Shown: positions 10,574-19,385 of the stretch, one piece after another
Layout of the letters: each line of letters begins with the position of its first letter
Numbering within the stretch: position 1 is the stretch's first letter
Source of the DNA: Prinia subflava
Taxonomy: Eukaryota; Chordata; Aves; Passeriformes; Cisticolidae
Assembly: GCF_021018805.1 (NCBI RefSeq)
Contig: NW_026960608.1
Location: 2,170,001 to 2,234,000, forward strand
Direction: 5' to 3'
Length of the DNA stretch: 64,000 bases
Made by a program: the position numbers and the translations under genes
The notes under the pieces: model-generated
What the model was told of the DNA's origin: nothing
Database searches by the model: none
Seen by the model: only the letters and a program-made list of their open reading frames with translations

Positions 10574-11276
10574 TGTTGGAGTCCAGAGCATCCCTCTGGT
10601 CGCCCTGGAGGGTCAGGGACCTAGTCAAAGGGGTCTGCGACCTGGGCAGGGGGGGTTGGAACGTGTACAGGGGGGTCTGGGATCTGTACAGGGGGGTTGT
10701 AAGCTCTGGCACAGAGCCCAGGGAGATGCAGGCTTTGACTTCAGTCCATGGGAGAAACCACCTACATTGCAGGAGGAGTTACAAGTCACCCAAGTGTGAA
10801 ATAGATAGTAATCAGTTTATCACTGGGGGTGCATGTATTTTTGGGTGTGTGGACTTGAGAAGACAAGATGGAGGATTTGGGGCGTGGTCCTGTCCTTCTT
10901 CTTCTTCTTCTTCTTGTCTGAGATGCCTGCTGTGAAGGTGGCACGTTTGGATAGGGTCAAAGTAGATATGACCTGTCTAGCATAGGTGTTGGGCATTGGT
11001 GATTAACTGTAAATAATAGAAACGTAATATGTAGTATATAGAGGTCAAGACCCTCCCAGAGGAGGGGAGAGCGTAGTTGCCCCTGCTGCTGCACGGAGCT
11101 CTGCAAGCCACGAGAAGAGCTTGTGAGATAAGAAATAATAAACAGAGAGCAAGACCTTGAACATGAGAAACCTGAAGACTCCGTGTGTTTCTTTGCACCC
11201 GGCTCGGGACTCCTCAAAGGACAGAGACAATTTATCACCCTAATCTCGGGGGCTTAAACCCGAGACCCAAGCTCCA
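10574..11276 (+). repeat. Solo LTR K1, directly upstream of the MIS18A-like gene
   Basis: It starts TGTTGGAGTCCAGAGCATCCC and shares its body with LTRs at 14271, 38171, 42201 and (inverted) 48767. Near the right end it has AATAATAAACAGAG, a polyadenylation signal, so it is oriented like the gene that follows. The right end is uncertain (11269 or 11276), because the TG...CA end and the target duplication (GATG or GGAT) cannot be fixed. Confidence 0.75.
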
Positions 11277-11340
11277 GGATCGTTTGGAAACTGCTCCCAG
11301 GGGTGCACAGGGTGGGATTGTTGGGGGGTCTGTGCAGGGC

Positions 11341-11415
11341 CACCAGCTGGATTGGATGATCATTGTGGGGCCCTTCCAGCTCAGGAGGTTCTCTGAATTA
11401 GGTGTGACTTGATAA
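11341..11415 (+). mobile_element. CR1 3'-end remnant
   Basis: The sequence GATCATTGTGGGGCCCTTCC followed by CAGCTCAGGAGGTTCTCTG is the conserved end of CR1 3' UTRs. Only the last ~70 bases remain. Confidence 0.65.
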
Positions 11416-11657
11416 AATGTTTTGTATAAAAACGATGTTCTGGAATAACCAGACCCTTTGCTTTGAGCTCCAAATGCCCCACGGGCGGTGCAGGCCCTCC
11501 TTCAAGGGTGGCCCTCAGCTGGGCGGGTGGCCCAGGGAGACTCCCGGGAGGAGTTCTGGGTCAGTCCTGGGACAGTGTCTGGCGTCCCTGCCGCTTCCTC
11601 AGTGGGCGATTCCAAGGCGCTGTCGGGGGATGCTGCCAGCCCCTTGGCGGACGCTAC

Positions 11658-11857
11658 ATGATGGCACTGTACCCGGAGCTGGAGTACTCGTCGCTGCTGG
11701 AGCCAGGCGGCAGCCAAGCCAAGCAGCAGCAGGAGCGGCAGGCGGATGCGGCCCCCATGCCCATGGTGTTTACGTGTGCCAGCTGCAGGCGGCCCATGTG
11801 CGACACCTCAAGCTGGGTTTTCAATGATGAGGAGAGAGGCTGCATCCTGCTGTGCAG
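11658..11857 (+). CDS. MIS18A: MIS18A-like exon 1 (first CxxC of the Mis18/Yippee domain)
   Basis: The start is taken at the tandem ATGs 11658/11661. The frame is open upstream to an ATG at 11463, but that part has no recognisable content. The exon encodes an acidic/Gln-rich N-terminus (LEYSSLLEPGGSQAKQQQE), then VFTCASCRRPM, SSWVFNDEERGCILLC. The pair CASC is a zinc ligand pair in this family. The exon ends TGCAG. A GT donor at 11857 (A/GTGAGT) is strong but leaves the wrong phase for exon 2; a phase-correct junction would need one more G. Confidence 0.75.
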
Positions 11858-11933
11858 TGAGTGCCACTGCAACCATCCCCCATGTCCCCCTGGTCACTGT
11901 TGCCATCCCTCCTTCCCTCCCTCCCGCTGCAAG

Positions 11934-11999
11934 TGCGGCCGCCAACATCACCATGGATCCAGAGCGGAAGGTCTCCAAGCTCCCCGGAGAGTGTGGATG
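11934..11999 (+). CDS. MIS18A: MIS18A-like exon 2
   Basis: A pyrimidine-rich tract and AAG precede 11934, and the donor ATG/GTGAGG follows 11999. In the frame that joins exon 3 it encodes AAANITMDPERKVSKLPGECG plus a split cysteine codon. This aligns with the segment between the two zinc pairs of Mis18-alpha. The 66-base exon follows an intron of only about 76 bases. Confidence 0.75.
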
Positions 12000-12187
12000 G
12001 TGAGGGCCGGTCCTGGCTGGACACAGTCCCGGGGGAGTCGGGGGTTCCCTGGGAAGGCTCTGGGGACAAGCCCGGTAAAGGGCCCGGAGTGCTCGTGTGG
12101 CCCCGAGAGCCCCTGGAACACTTATTTGGGGTGGTTTGTATAAGCCACTTGTGGCCTAAGGGGGAGGGATTTCTCACAAGGACATGT

Positions 12188-12452
12188 AGTGATGGACAAG
12201 GGGAACAGCCTTAGGATGAAGGGAGGCAGCTTTACATTAAATATCAGGAAGAAATTGCTCCTTGCGAGGGTGGTTAGGCCATGGCACAGGGTACCCAGAG
12301 AAGCTGTGGCTGCCCCTGGATCTCTGGAAGTGCCCAAGGCCAGGTTGGACGGGGCTTGGAACACCCTGGGATAGTGGAAGATGTCCCTGCCCAGGGCCAG
12401 GGGTGGAATGGGATGAGCTTTAAGGTCCCTTCCACAATTTAGTGATTCTGAT
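12188..12452 (+). mobile_element. CR1 3'-end fragment in intron 2 of the MIS18A-like gene
   Basis: It contains GGCAGCTTTACATTAAATATCAGGAAGAAA, GGGTACCCAGAGAAGCTGTGG and the end GTCCCTTCCACAATTTAGTGATTCTGATGG, all typical of the last 250 bases of CR1. Same orientation as the gene. Confidence 0.85.
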
Positions 12453-12661
12453 GGTCTTGCTGAGGTCAGTCAGCCTGAGGAGCTGATGCAAATTCAGGCT
12501 GAAAGATGAGTGCTCATAATTTACACTGTGTAAAGCATGAATGAATGCTTAAAAAATTTCTAATGGATGATTTTTTTTTATTTTTTTTTTTTTTAGAAAA
12601 GGGATGGGGAGAAGTGCTTCCTTTTATTTTCTTCTGAATAAATGTTATTTCTTGCTTACAG

Positions 12662-12781
12662 CATGGTAGAAACACTATTCGGCTCTGGCTGCTCAAGGAC
12701 ACTTGGCACCATATACAGGTGCACCTCAAGGCATCTCTACAAGAGAGATTTGTTCTGTTTCAGTATTGACTCTGTTGAAAG
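12662..12781 (+). CDS. MIS18A: MIS18A-like exon 3 (second zinc pair region)
   Basis: The acceptor TTGCTTACAG lies at 12661 and the donor AAAG/GTAAAC follows 12781. The first base completes the cysteine codon left by exon 2. The exon then reads [27 protein letters not shown] and CFSIDSVE, and ends in phase 2. This is the most recognisable part of Mis18-alpha. The family's second CxxC is here GxxC: glycine replaces the first cysteine. Confidence 0.8.
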
Positions 12782-12789
12782 GTAAACAC

Positions 12790-14266
12790 AGAATGTTTAT
12801 GGGTCAGGCTGCCAGCTCCAATTCACTCCCCAAGCATTGCACTGAGGATGCTCCTGTTACATCTCTGGCATGTCTAGAGGTAGCTTTTTCTGCTGCTCTG
12901 TCCCAGGGTGGTTTTCTGTATTGCTGCTGTTGGCATCATAGTGCTCAGTTGTAAGGAACATCATCCGTGTAAGGCAAATCCTAGAAAAAAAATTCAAAAC
13001 AAAACAACCTGGTCCACCTTTTGTATGAGAAGTTGCATTCTAGCAAAGAAAATATCACCAGGTCTGGGGCACAGGAGGGTTCCTTCCCATTTGATCAGAA
13101 GAGTACACAAAGCAAGCACCAAATAGGCCTGGCTTGAGCCTGTTAGGGGTCAGCATTATCAGCAGGAAGCGTGGCCAGAGGGGCTCAGGCAGGACTTGAA
13201 GTGGGTCTGACCTGTACTGGCCACATCTGCTCTGTCCTTGCTAAGGTGGGCAAAGGCAAATCTGACAACTGAGTATGGGCTTGAGACTCTCACTCAGCTG
13301 TCTTAAAATCTGTCTAGAAAATGAAAGTGTACTTGGGTTTAGTTGGTTTATAGCACTTAAAAGTGGTCTTCAAATATCCTTCAATAACTATCCTGAATTA
13401 AGGCTCCACGCCAGAGTTCTTTTGTGCAAGCATTGTTCTAATAGGGAGTGGTTGTTCATCTGGACTGGTTTTAATGTCTCTGTTTTTTTCTAAAGTTCCT
13501 ATTTATTTTGCTGTATTGCTGTGAATTTTTGCTCTCATACTCTGAACAGTGGTTTTGGGATTTTTTTTCTTCATTCCACAGCTATAATATAAATTTTTTT
13601 TCTATGGCAGTAAAATTCTCTAAAGCACTAACCTGACTGCAGAATGGCATTTTCTTGGAGAGTAATGCTGCTTCTCCCAGCCAGCGCTGCACTGTTCTTG
13701 GTGTCTTGGTGCAATTTTTCACCGTATCCAATAGCCCCAGAATCCATGGCTGTCTCTCAGGGTTCTGGAAGAGTGCTGTATTTGGATTTTTGGCTTCAGA
13801 GTGGGAAGTGCATGATCTAAACTGTGGCATCTCAGCTATATTCTAGGAACCCTGGAAATGCAAGCTCTTATTCATGAGGAACCGCGTTCTCTTGACAGTT
13901 GAGCTGTCTTGCAAGAGGTGCTGCTAAGGGTGAGATTTAACCTTATATCATTCTTTGTTTAAATCACCTCTGTGAAACCTTAATATGCTTCAATAGTTTC
14001 TGCAGAATAGCTTATTTCACCCAGAGCCATTCAGTGCATTGTAACATGTACTGGACTGCTTCATGTAATTATTATCTTGTGTTATGCAAGATTTTCAGCA
14101 ACTTTTCCTTCTATTTTCATGGTAATTAGCATTTTCTGTTTATCAAGCAAAGCATTAGGTTCCTATTTATGTCTCAGTAATTTGATATGTTGTTTCTAGT
14201 TAGTTCTGATTCACTTCTCCAGATCTTGACTTAACTTTTAGCCATGTTTCTTCTGCCTTTTGTGCA
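12790..14266. other. Intron of the MIS18A-like gene, unique-looking sequence
   Basis: No repeat noticed. I searched it for the missing coding exon and found none. A good acceptor (TCATTCCACAG, ending 13582) opens a frame starting Ser-Tyr as expected, but it soon diverges and meets a stop. Confidence 0.5.
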
Positions 14267-14270
14267 AATG

Positions 14271-15344
14271 TGTCAGAGTGTAGAACATCCCTCTGGCCAC
14301 CCTGGAGGGTTTGGAGACCGGACAGGGGTGTCTGGGATCTGTACAAGGGGGTCAGCCAGCCTCACATAGAGCCCAGGAGGACACTGCCTCTGATCCCTGT
14401 CCATGGGAGTGAATGCCCACATTGTATGAAGATACACAAGCTGAGAGAATTCAAAATAAGAAGTAGTTAGTTAATCACAGAGTGTGAATGTAGAATCTAG
14501 GATTTTTAGTATATGGGGTTGAAGAGACAAGATGGAGGAATTGGGGAGTGGCCCCTGTGCTCCTTGTTCTCATCCCCCATCTTTTGCTGAGTTGGATTTT
14601 AAGGATTGGTTTAGAGTAGAAATGACATGTTAACATAGGTAGTAGGTATTTATCACCATGGAGGCCGAACCACGAAAACAGGCTGGAGACACAGATCTGG
14701 GTGCAACAACAGCAGCAGGGCAGAAGCCCCCCTTTTATTTACCAAAACCTACTTTTATACTTTTACTATGAGGCCTGTGGATTGGAGGAAGGAATTCCCA
14801 CCTCCACACCACATTGGTGAAGGGGACTGTCACACAGTCTTGTTGTCCCGGCATGGAATCTAAAAGCAATGGCTATGTTTATAGAACATAGCGGATGTTT
14901 ACATTAAAAGAGCGTGAGAAGGTACGAACTTCTCCTTTAATATGAGCGCTCAGCAAAACCGGGAAAAACTCATGGCAACAGGTACTGGCAAAATTTTGTA
15001 AATAAAAAGTACATTTTGGATGGTGGTTGGGTCAAGGGGATCGTACATAAGGTCCGGGACCCTCTGATCTTCCCCAGTCCACCACATGTCCTGCTCTGCT
15101 GGAGATGCCTCTCAGAGCTGAGAAAGAACTAAGATAAGGTACCCTGCCAGGGAGGCCTGGCAGAGCTGAGAAAGAACTGAGAGATAATGAAGAATAAACA
15201 ACCTTGGAAACATGCACTGGCGGACTCAGCTTGTCTTCTCTGGCTCCGGCGTGAGACCTTTTGAGCAAGGGAAGCTCAAAAGCCTTATTACCTCAGGGAA
15301 CAGCAACCCCGAGGAAAGTCTCAGGGAACAGCAACCCTGAGACA
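14271..15344 (+). repeat. Solo LTR K2 in the last intron of the MIS18A-like gene
   Basis: It starts TGTCAGAGTGTAG and ends CAACCCTGAGACA, with the 4-base duplication AATG at 14267-14270 and 15345-15348. Length without its own insertion is about 740 bases, like LTR K3. A second LTR is nested at 14651-14980. Confidence 0.85.
14651..14980 (-). repeat. Small LTR (family CC) nested in LTR K2
   Basis: The insertion interrupts K2 relative to K3. Flanks are GGTATT (14645-14650) and GGTACT (14981-14986), a 6-base duplication with one change. The ends read TATCACC (probably TG changed to TA) and GGCAACA. The direction is suggested by TTTTATTTACC, whose complement holds AAATAAA. The class II-like 6-base duplication is inference. 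Confidence 0.7.
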
Positions 15345-15746
15345 AATGGACTTAATGCTTTTGCTGTAACTTTGTATTGAAATATCAATCATAAATTAAT
15401 CATGATAAAACAAGTTGATGTTTTGCTCTACTAAAATCTTGTGACTGTAGGTAGGAAGAGTTAGGAGCAAAGTGTGTAAGGAAGTTGACTGTGGAAGCTG
15501 AAGGTCGTCCAGCAAAAGCTGAGTGTGTGGCTTTGACACTTTACCAAGGCTGGGAAGGGTTACTGTATGGACAGTGAATGTTAAGAGTCGGGTGAGCTTT
15601 CAAAGTATGAAAGTAGCAAGGAAAGAATCAAATTAAAAGAACTGGTGAGGTGAGATCAGGTTTGAGCCCTTTCTGACATCCACACATGCTCTTTGTGTTG
15701 TCAAATTCTGTGTGTAACCAAGTACGTTTTTCTGGTTATTTTGCAG

Positions 15747-15797
15747 GTAGATACGATACTCAAAGCTCTGGAGACAAGACTGACCGCTATTGAGTAG
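15747..15797 (+). CDS. MIS18A: MIS18A-like last coding exon
   Basis: An excellent acceptor (TCTGGTTATTTTGCAG) precedes 15747. The exon reads VDTILKALETRLTAIE and a TAG stop at 15795-15797, matching the C-terminal coiled coil of Mis18-alpha (conserved LKAL). The sequence from 15798 to 16003 would be 3' untranslated. No AATAAA is seen before the LTR at 16009. Confidence 0.65.
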   Translation, partial: VDTILKALETRLTAIE

Positions 15798-16008
15798 TGG
15801 GTGGCTGCTCTGCATAGGCAGGTCTGAGAGGAAATATGTGTTGAACTGCAGGAGAATGGCGAATGTGAAACTTGGCCCTGTAATCCTCTGGGATCTGTGA
15901 GAACATTGCAAAGACTGTGAAAGAGCTGAAAGCCAGGTCTGGCCTGTGCTGTGGGGGAGCAGTGCTGACCGAGGCTGTGTCCCAGACAAGGAGCTCCTCT
16001 TATGTCCC

Positions 16009-17410
16009 TGTCTTGGTTTGAGGGGAAGTGAGTTTTTCAGGAAGCTGAGGTCAAACCAATCAGTGGTCAGGTTTGAATGTTGGCACCTAGAGTGGCCACT
16101 GAGGGGTTGGACACGCCTCTGAGAACACAAGGGGTTAAAATCAAGGACTCCCAGAGGGACTTTCTCTTTCTGGTTCCGCTTTCAGCAGAGGAGCCTCTTC
16201 TCCCCTGCCCAGCTTTCAAGGCTGGGCGGGGGAGGGGAACCATGCGACCGGGCTTAGGTAGGCCACTGCCGGGGGGGGGGGGGGGGGGGGAAGAAGAGAG
16301 CAAAAGGGACTGAAGCTGTGCCAGCCCCATCCAGGATGGAGGGGTGGAGAACTTTTGGAGGTGCCTTCAGTCCCCCCCGTCCCGTTCCCCCCCCCCCCCC
16401 CCGCCTCATGCTGTCTCCGCCCCTCCAGGGTGAAGGTGCCGAGCTGCTGCGTGTGGGAGTTTTCGGAGCCTGCGAGTGCCTGAGCCTGTGGCCTTGCTGG
16501 GAGATACAAGCTTTTAACTCTTTCTGAGGCAGAAGAAAACTTTTCCCAGACATTGATTCTCATGGCTGGTGGTTTCAGAAATGAGAGAGACAGCCTGGGA
16601 CCGAGATGATAAAGGACGATGAAAAGGACCCCATCGATGGCAGAGATGAAGAGGAGTGGCTTTTGGGCTGGACTTTTCTTGCGTAATGTTAGCCATAGAC
16701 AGACCCTGAACTCTCCTGAACGTAAATAAGACTGTATTTGGGTGGATGCAGTTGGCTCTAAACCAAAGACTTTGTGGCCTCGTTCTTGGTACCCTCGGCC
16801 CCAGGGGTAAATGTGGAGGGGACTGCTTGTCCCAATATGAGAAGATGGCTGGTTTTTGGTACTTGGCCGAACATCCTTAAAAGAGCCCTATATGCGGTTT
16901 TGGTCCATGGACAGTGGTGAGAGCACTGGACATGGAAAGGAGGGTGTCACCCTGGCAGACTTCTCCGGGTGGTGCCATGGGTGACATGGGAACACGGGAA
17001 GGTGGACCTGTGTCTCCTGTGGGGCGTCTGTGGTGCGAGAGAGACTCCTCTCTCCCTGGATGGATTGAAGACTGGGTTTTTTTGAGTGATGATGGCTTTG
17101 ATTGGGGAACCCAGGGTTTTTGGTTTAAGCAAGTAGGATGAGGGTAATGTGCAAGTGTTAACTGTTCAAGCATGTGAGGGATGGAAACTGGGGGAGGAGA
17201 AGAAATGTTCTGGGAGGTTTTCATTTCTGCTTTTGGGTGTTTGGGTTCTCTTTTCTATTGTCTGTTGTTATGTAGGTTAATAAAGGGTTTTTTTCTATTT
17301 CAAGGTTTAGGCCTGCTCTGCTCTGTTCTTGACCACATCTCACAGTAGTTTATTAGGAAAAACAAACACTCATGGGTGCACTGGCATTTGGCCAGCGCCA
17401 ACCCATGACA
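16009..17410 (+). repeat. Solo LTR C1 (family C, 1.4 kb)
   Basis: It starts TGTCTTGGTTTG and ends CAACCCATGACA, with a perfect 5-base duplication GTCCC (16004-16008, 17411-17415). AATAAAGGG near 17280 is the polyadenylation signal. It holds long G and C runs (16271-16290, 16388-16402). Copies of the same LTR lie at 29582-30947 and, inverted, 54723-56078. Confidence 0.9.
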
Positions 17411-17648
17411 GTCCCTTAAGAGGATACGCCAGGGGTTTTTTTCTTCATAAAGACTTCTCAGCAGTCAGTCTGTAGACCTCTGGTTTAATGTAAATATTGA
17501 TTCAAATTTTTGTCTCTGAAAGCAAGTCATTCATCTCCTGACTTCCCTGCTATTCAGTATCTACTGAACTGGGTGTGCATTTTCCTAAGCCAATGAGAAA
17601 CCTCCCTGTGATTCTGTAATTCCCAAAGGAACAGCATTAAGTCCCTTT

Positions 17649-17954
17649 TCATGGGGAGGTTTTCTGTGGCTGGCTGGTTTTTTGTAACTCCAGAAGCTGT
17701 TTGCTCGATTGCAAAAATATGGGAATAAATAAAGGAACTACTTTGTGATTTTCTTCCTCTTGTTTTGTGAGTATACCCTCAACTTTGTCCCAGAATGATA
17801 CACTGTCTATTTGCAGGAGGTCAGCTTCTGGCAACTCATTTTCCAGCCAGCGAATTAATTTTTTTTGCAGCCTTTTGGAAATTCTTGCATTAATTAAAAG
17901 ATCTTGAAGCTGTTTTAGTACACTCTTTTGGTGAACAGATAACTGAACTCCCAT
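17649..17954 (-). pseudogene. Betaretrovirus-like gag matrix fragment
   Basis: A 101-residue reading starts MGVQLSVHQKSVL, typical of a myristoylated matrix domain (Met-Gly start, Lys-rich helices RLQKKLIRW). Matrix targets Gag to the membrane. The frame ends at a stop, and later gag is not visible before the LTR at 17411. It lies just downstream, on the minus strand, of LTR Y and a leader (17955-18310), so it looks like the 5' end of a provirus whose remainder was lost. Confidence 0.65.
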
Positions 17955-18368
17955 TTTCTGATATTTCTTAAAGCTATTTGTTCAAAATCCACCCTCTGGA
18001 TGCAATAATCTGGCTGTACAGTCCTGTGTCTCCTAGATACGGAGAATACAGGCAGGGAAATTCCGGGGCCGAGGTGGCTTTTTTCAGCTCTGGTTGAACT
18101 GGGGGGGTCCCGCAGCCTAACCTGGCTTGTGGGGGACCTGCCCAAGCCGGGGTTTCCCCGAAAAACACGTCTCCCTGGGTTGCGGCAGCTCCAGGGCCGG
18201 CGGGCTCTGACCGGCAGAAAAAAAAAAAGAAAAAAAACCCAACCATGATTCTGGCCGCAGGGTCCTAATGCCCCCCCCCCACCTACCACAGTCCCAATGG
18301 TAAGAAGTTACTCCCTCCCAGTTTGGAGGTTATTCCTGGGGTAGCAGCCAAATGGAGGTACTTACCTG
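17955..18368 (-). other. Untranslated leader between LTR Y and gag
   Basis: No coding content. On the minus strand it has a consensus splice donor CAGGTAAGTACC (about 18354-18365), as expected in a retroviral leader, and homopolymer runs (C at 18271-18280, A at 18219-18237). No primer-binding site could be recognised. Confidence 0.45.
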
Positions 18369-19364
18369 ATCTGTGGGAGTGTGGTGCTGAGCCAGGAGCA
18401 ATCGAAGGTCCTGCCTTAAGCTCACTCGTGATTGGGCAAAAACACAAGCTACAAACTCTATCCCTACACGCTTATAGCTACAGAATGTGACCAAAAATGC
18501 TGTAGGGGAACTGATCTTCTCAAAAAGCTTCTGAGACCCTGTTTGGGGGTCTCCAGCTCACACGTGGGCTTCTAGAAATTCATAAAAACCCAATTGGGCG
18601 CAAATTGAAATAAATCCTCCTTTTTAACCCCTCTGAAGTTCCAAGCTAGCTCAGGCCTTCTAAGGCTTTGGAGGAATATTTCATAGACAGGAAAAAGGAC
18701 CCAAAAGAGGCTCTCAGCCTCAGCTGCAGATCAAGATGTTTATTCCAGGTGTTCTCCAGAGGGAAAGAGGGTGTGCACAGAGAAACAGTGTCTTTTCTCA
18801 ACTCTTGCCAGGGAGGGGCAGTTTGGAATGCAGCCAATAGGGCCAGAAAGGGAAGGAAGGGTCAAACTACATGGTACAAGCTCTAGGGGTCCCTGAGGGG
18901 GGAAATACCATTCCTACAGGGGAATGTAACAGGGAGTCAGATATGTCATTTCCTCACAATGTGTATGCCATTTCCTCACAACGACAGACAGGGAATTAAT
19001 GATGGTCGCATGGTTGGAAGCAGGAATTTTTTCACATTCTTTTTCTCAGTGTTATCTATGTGGTTCCTTCAGTGTTATCTAGTCATACAGACAATTTTAG
19101 CCATTTCTAAGTTATTCTCACTATTGTCAGCTAGTTACAAAATAAAAGCATCCTTCAAAAGTTATATTTTGCAAAAACCTAAACTAATATATATATTTAT
19201 CTCACTACTATTTTTATGCATATGAAAGCTGACAGATTATACTATACTGAAGTAATTAAAAGGGGTTAACAGTTGTACTACATCAAAATTGTTGTGATTA
19301 AAAATAATTTGCAGAAGTCAACACATAACAGCGAAAGCCAGTAATTCCACAGTTACTTATAACA
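18369..19364 (-). repeat. LTR Y, between an env (upstream) and a gag (downstream)
   Basis: The right end, TTATAACA at 19364, follows a polypurine tract (complement of 19365-19385), which is where a 3' LTR begins. AATAAACATC on the minus strand (near 18740) is a polyadenylation signal. The left end is approximate. The LTR therefore acts as 3' LTR for env and as 5' LTR for the gag fragment. Confidence 0.6.
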
Positions 19365-19385
19365 ACTTTTCCCCTTTGTTTTTTC

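Larger units (their letters stand above)
11658..15797 (+). pseudogene. MIS18A: MIS18A-like gene (kinetochore protein Mis18-alpha homologue), four coding exons seen, possibly decayed
   Basis: Mis18-alpha forms, with Mis18-beta and M18BP1, the complex that licenses centromeres for CENP-A loading after mitosis. Four exons read in order as its homologue: 11658-11857, 11934-11999, 12662-12781 and 15747-15797. Together they contain the first CxxC (TCASCRRP), SWVFNDEERGCILL, NITMDPERKVSKL, IYRCTS...KRDLFCFSI and a C-terminal LKALETRL helix followed by a stop. Splice phases fit between exons 2 and 3 (codon split TG/C). Lesions: the exon 1 donor reads TGCAG/TGAG, lacking one G for the phase-correct GT; the second CxxC reads GSGC; and the exon between SVES and the last helix was not found. 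A solo LTR lies upstream, a CR1 tail in intron 2, nested LTRs in the last intron. It could be a decayed duplicate, a W gametolog or a gene with a divergent exon I missed. Confidence 0.7.

Noticed and set aside
10177..10935. 252-residue plus-strand open reading
   Set aside because: It runs through parts of two different LTRs (H and K1) and their junction. The composition is that of translated LTR.
13582..13650. Candidate missing exon of the MIS18A-like gene
   Set aside because: The acceptor is good and the first two residues fit (Ser-Tyr), but the rest has no similarity and a stop follows soon.
16254..16553. Pro-rich and Gly-rich readings around poly-G/poly-C runs
   Set aside because: They are translations of homopolymer tracts within LTR C1.
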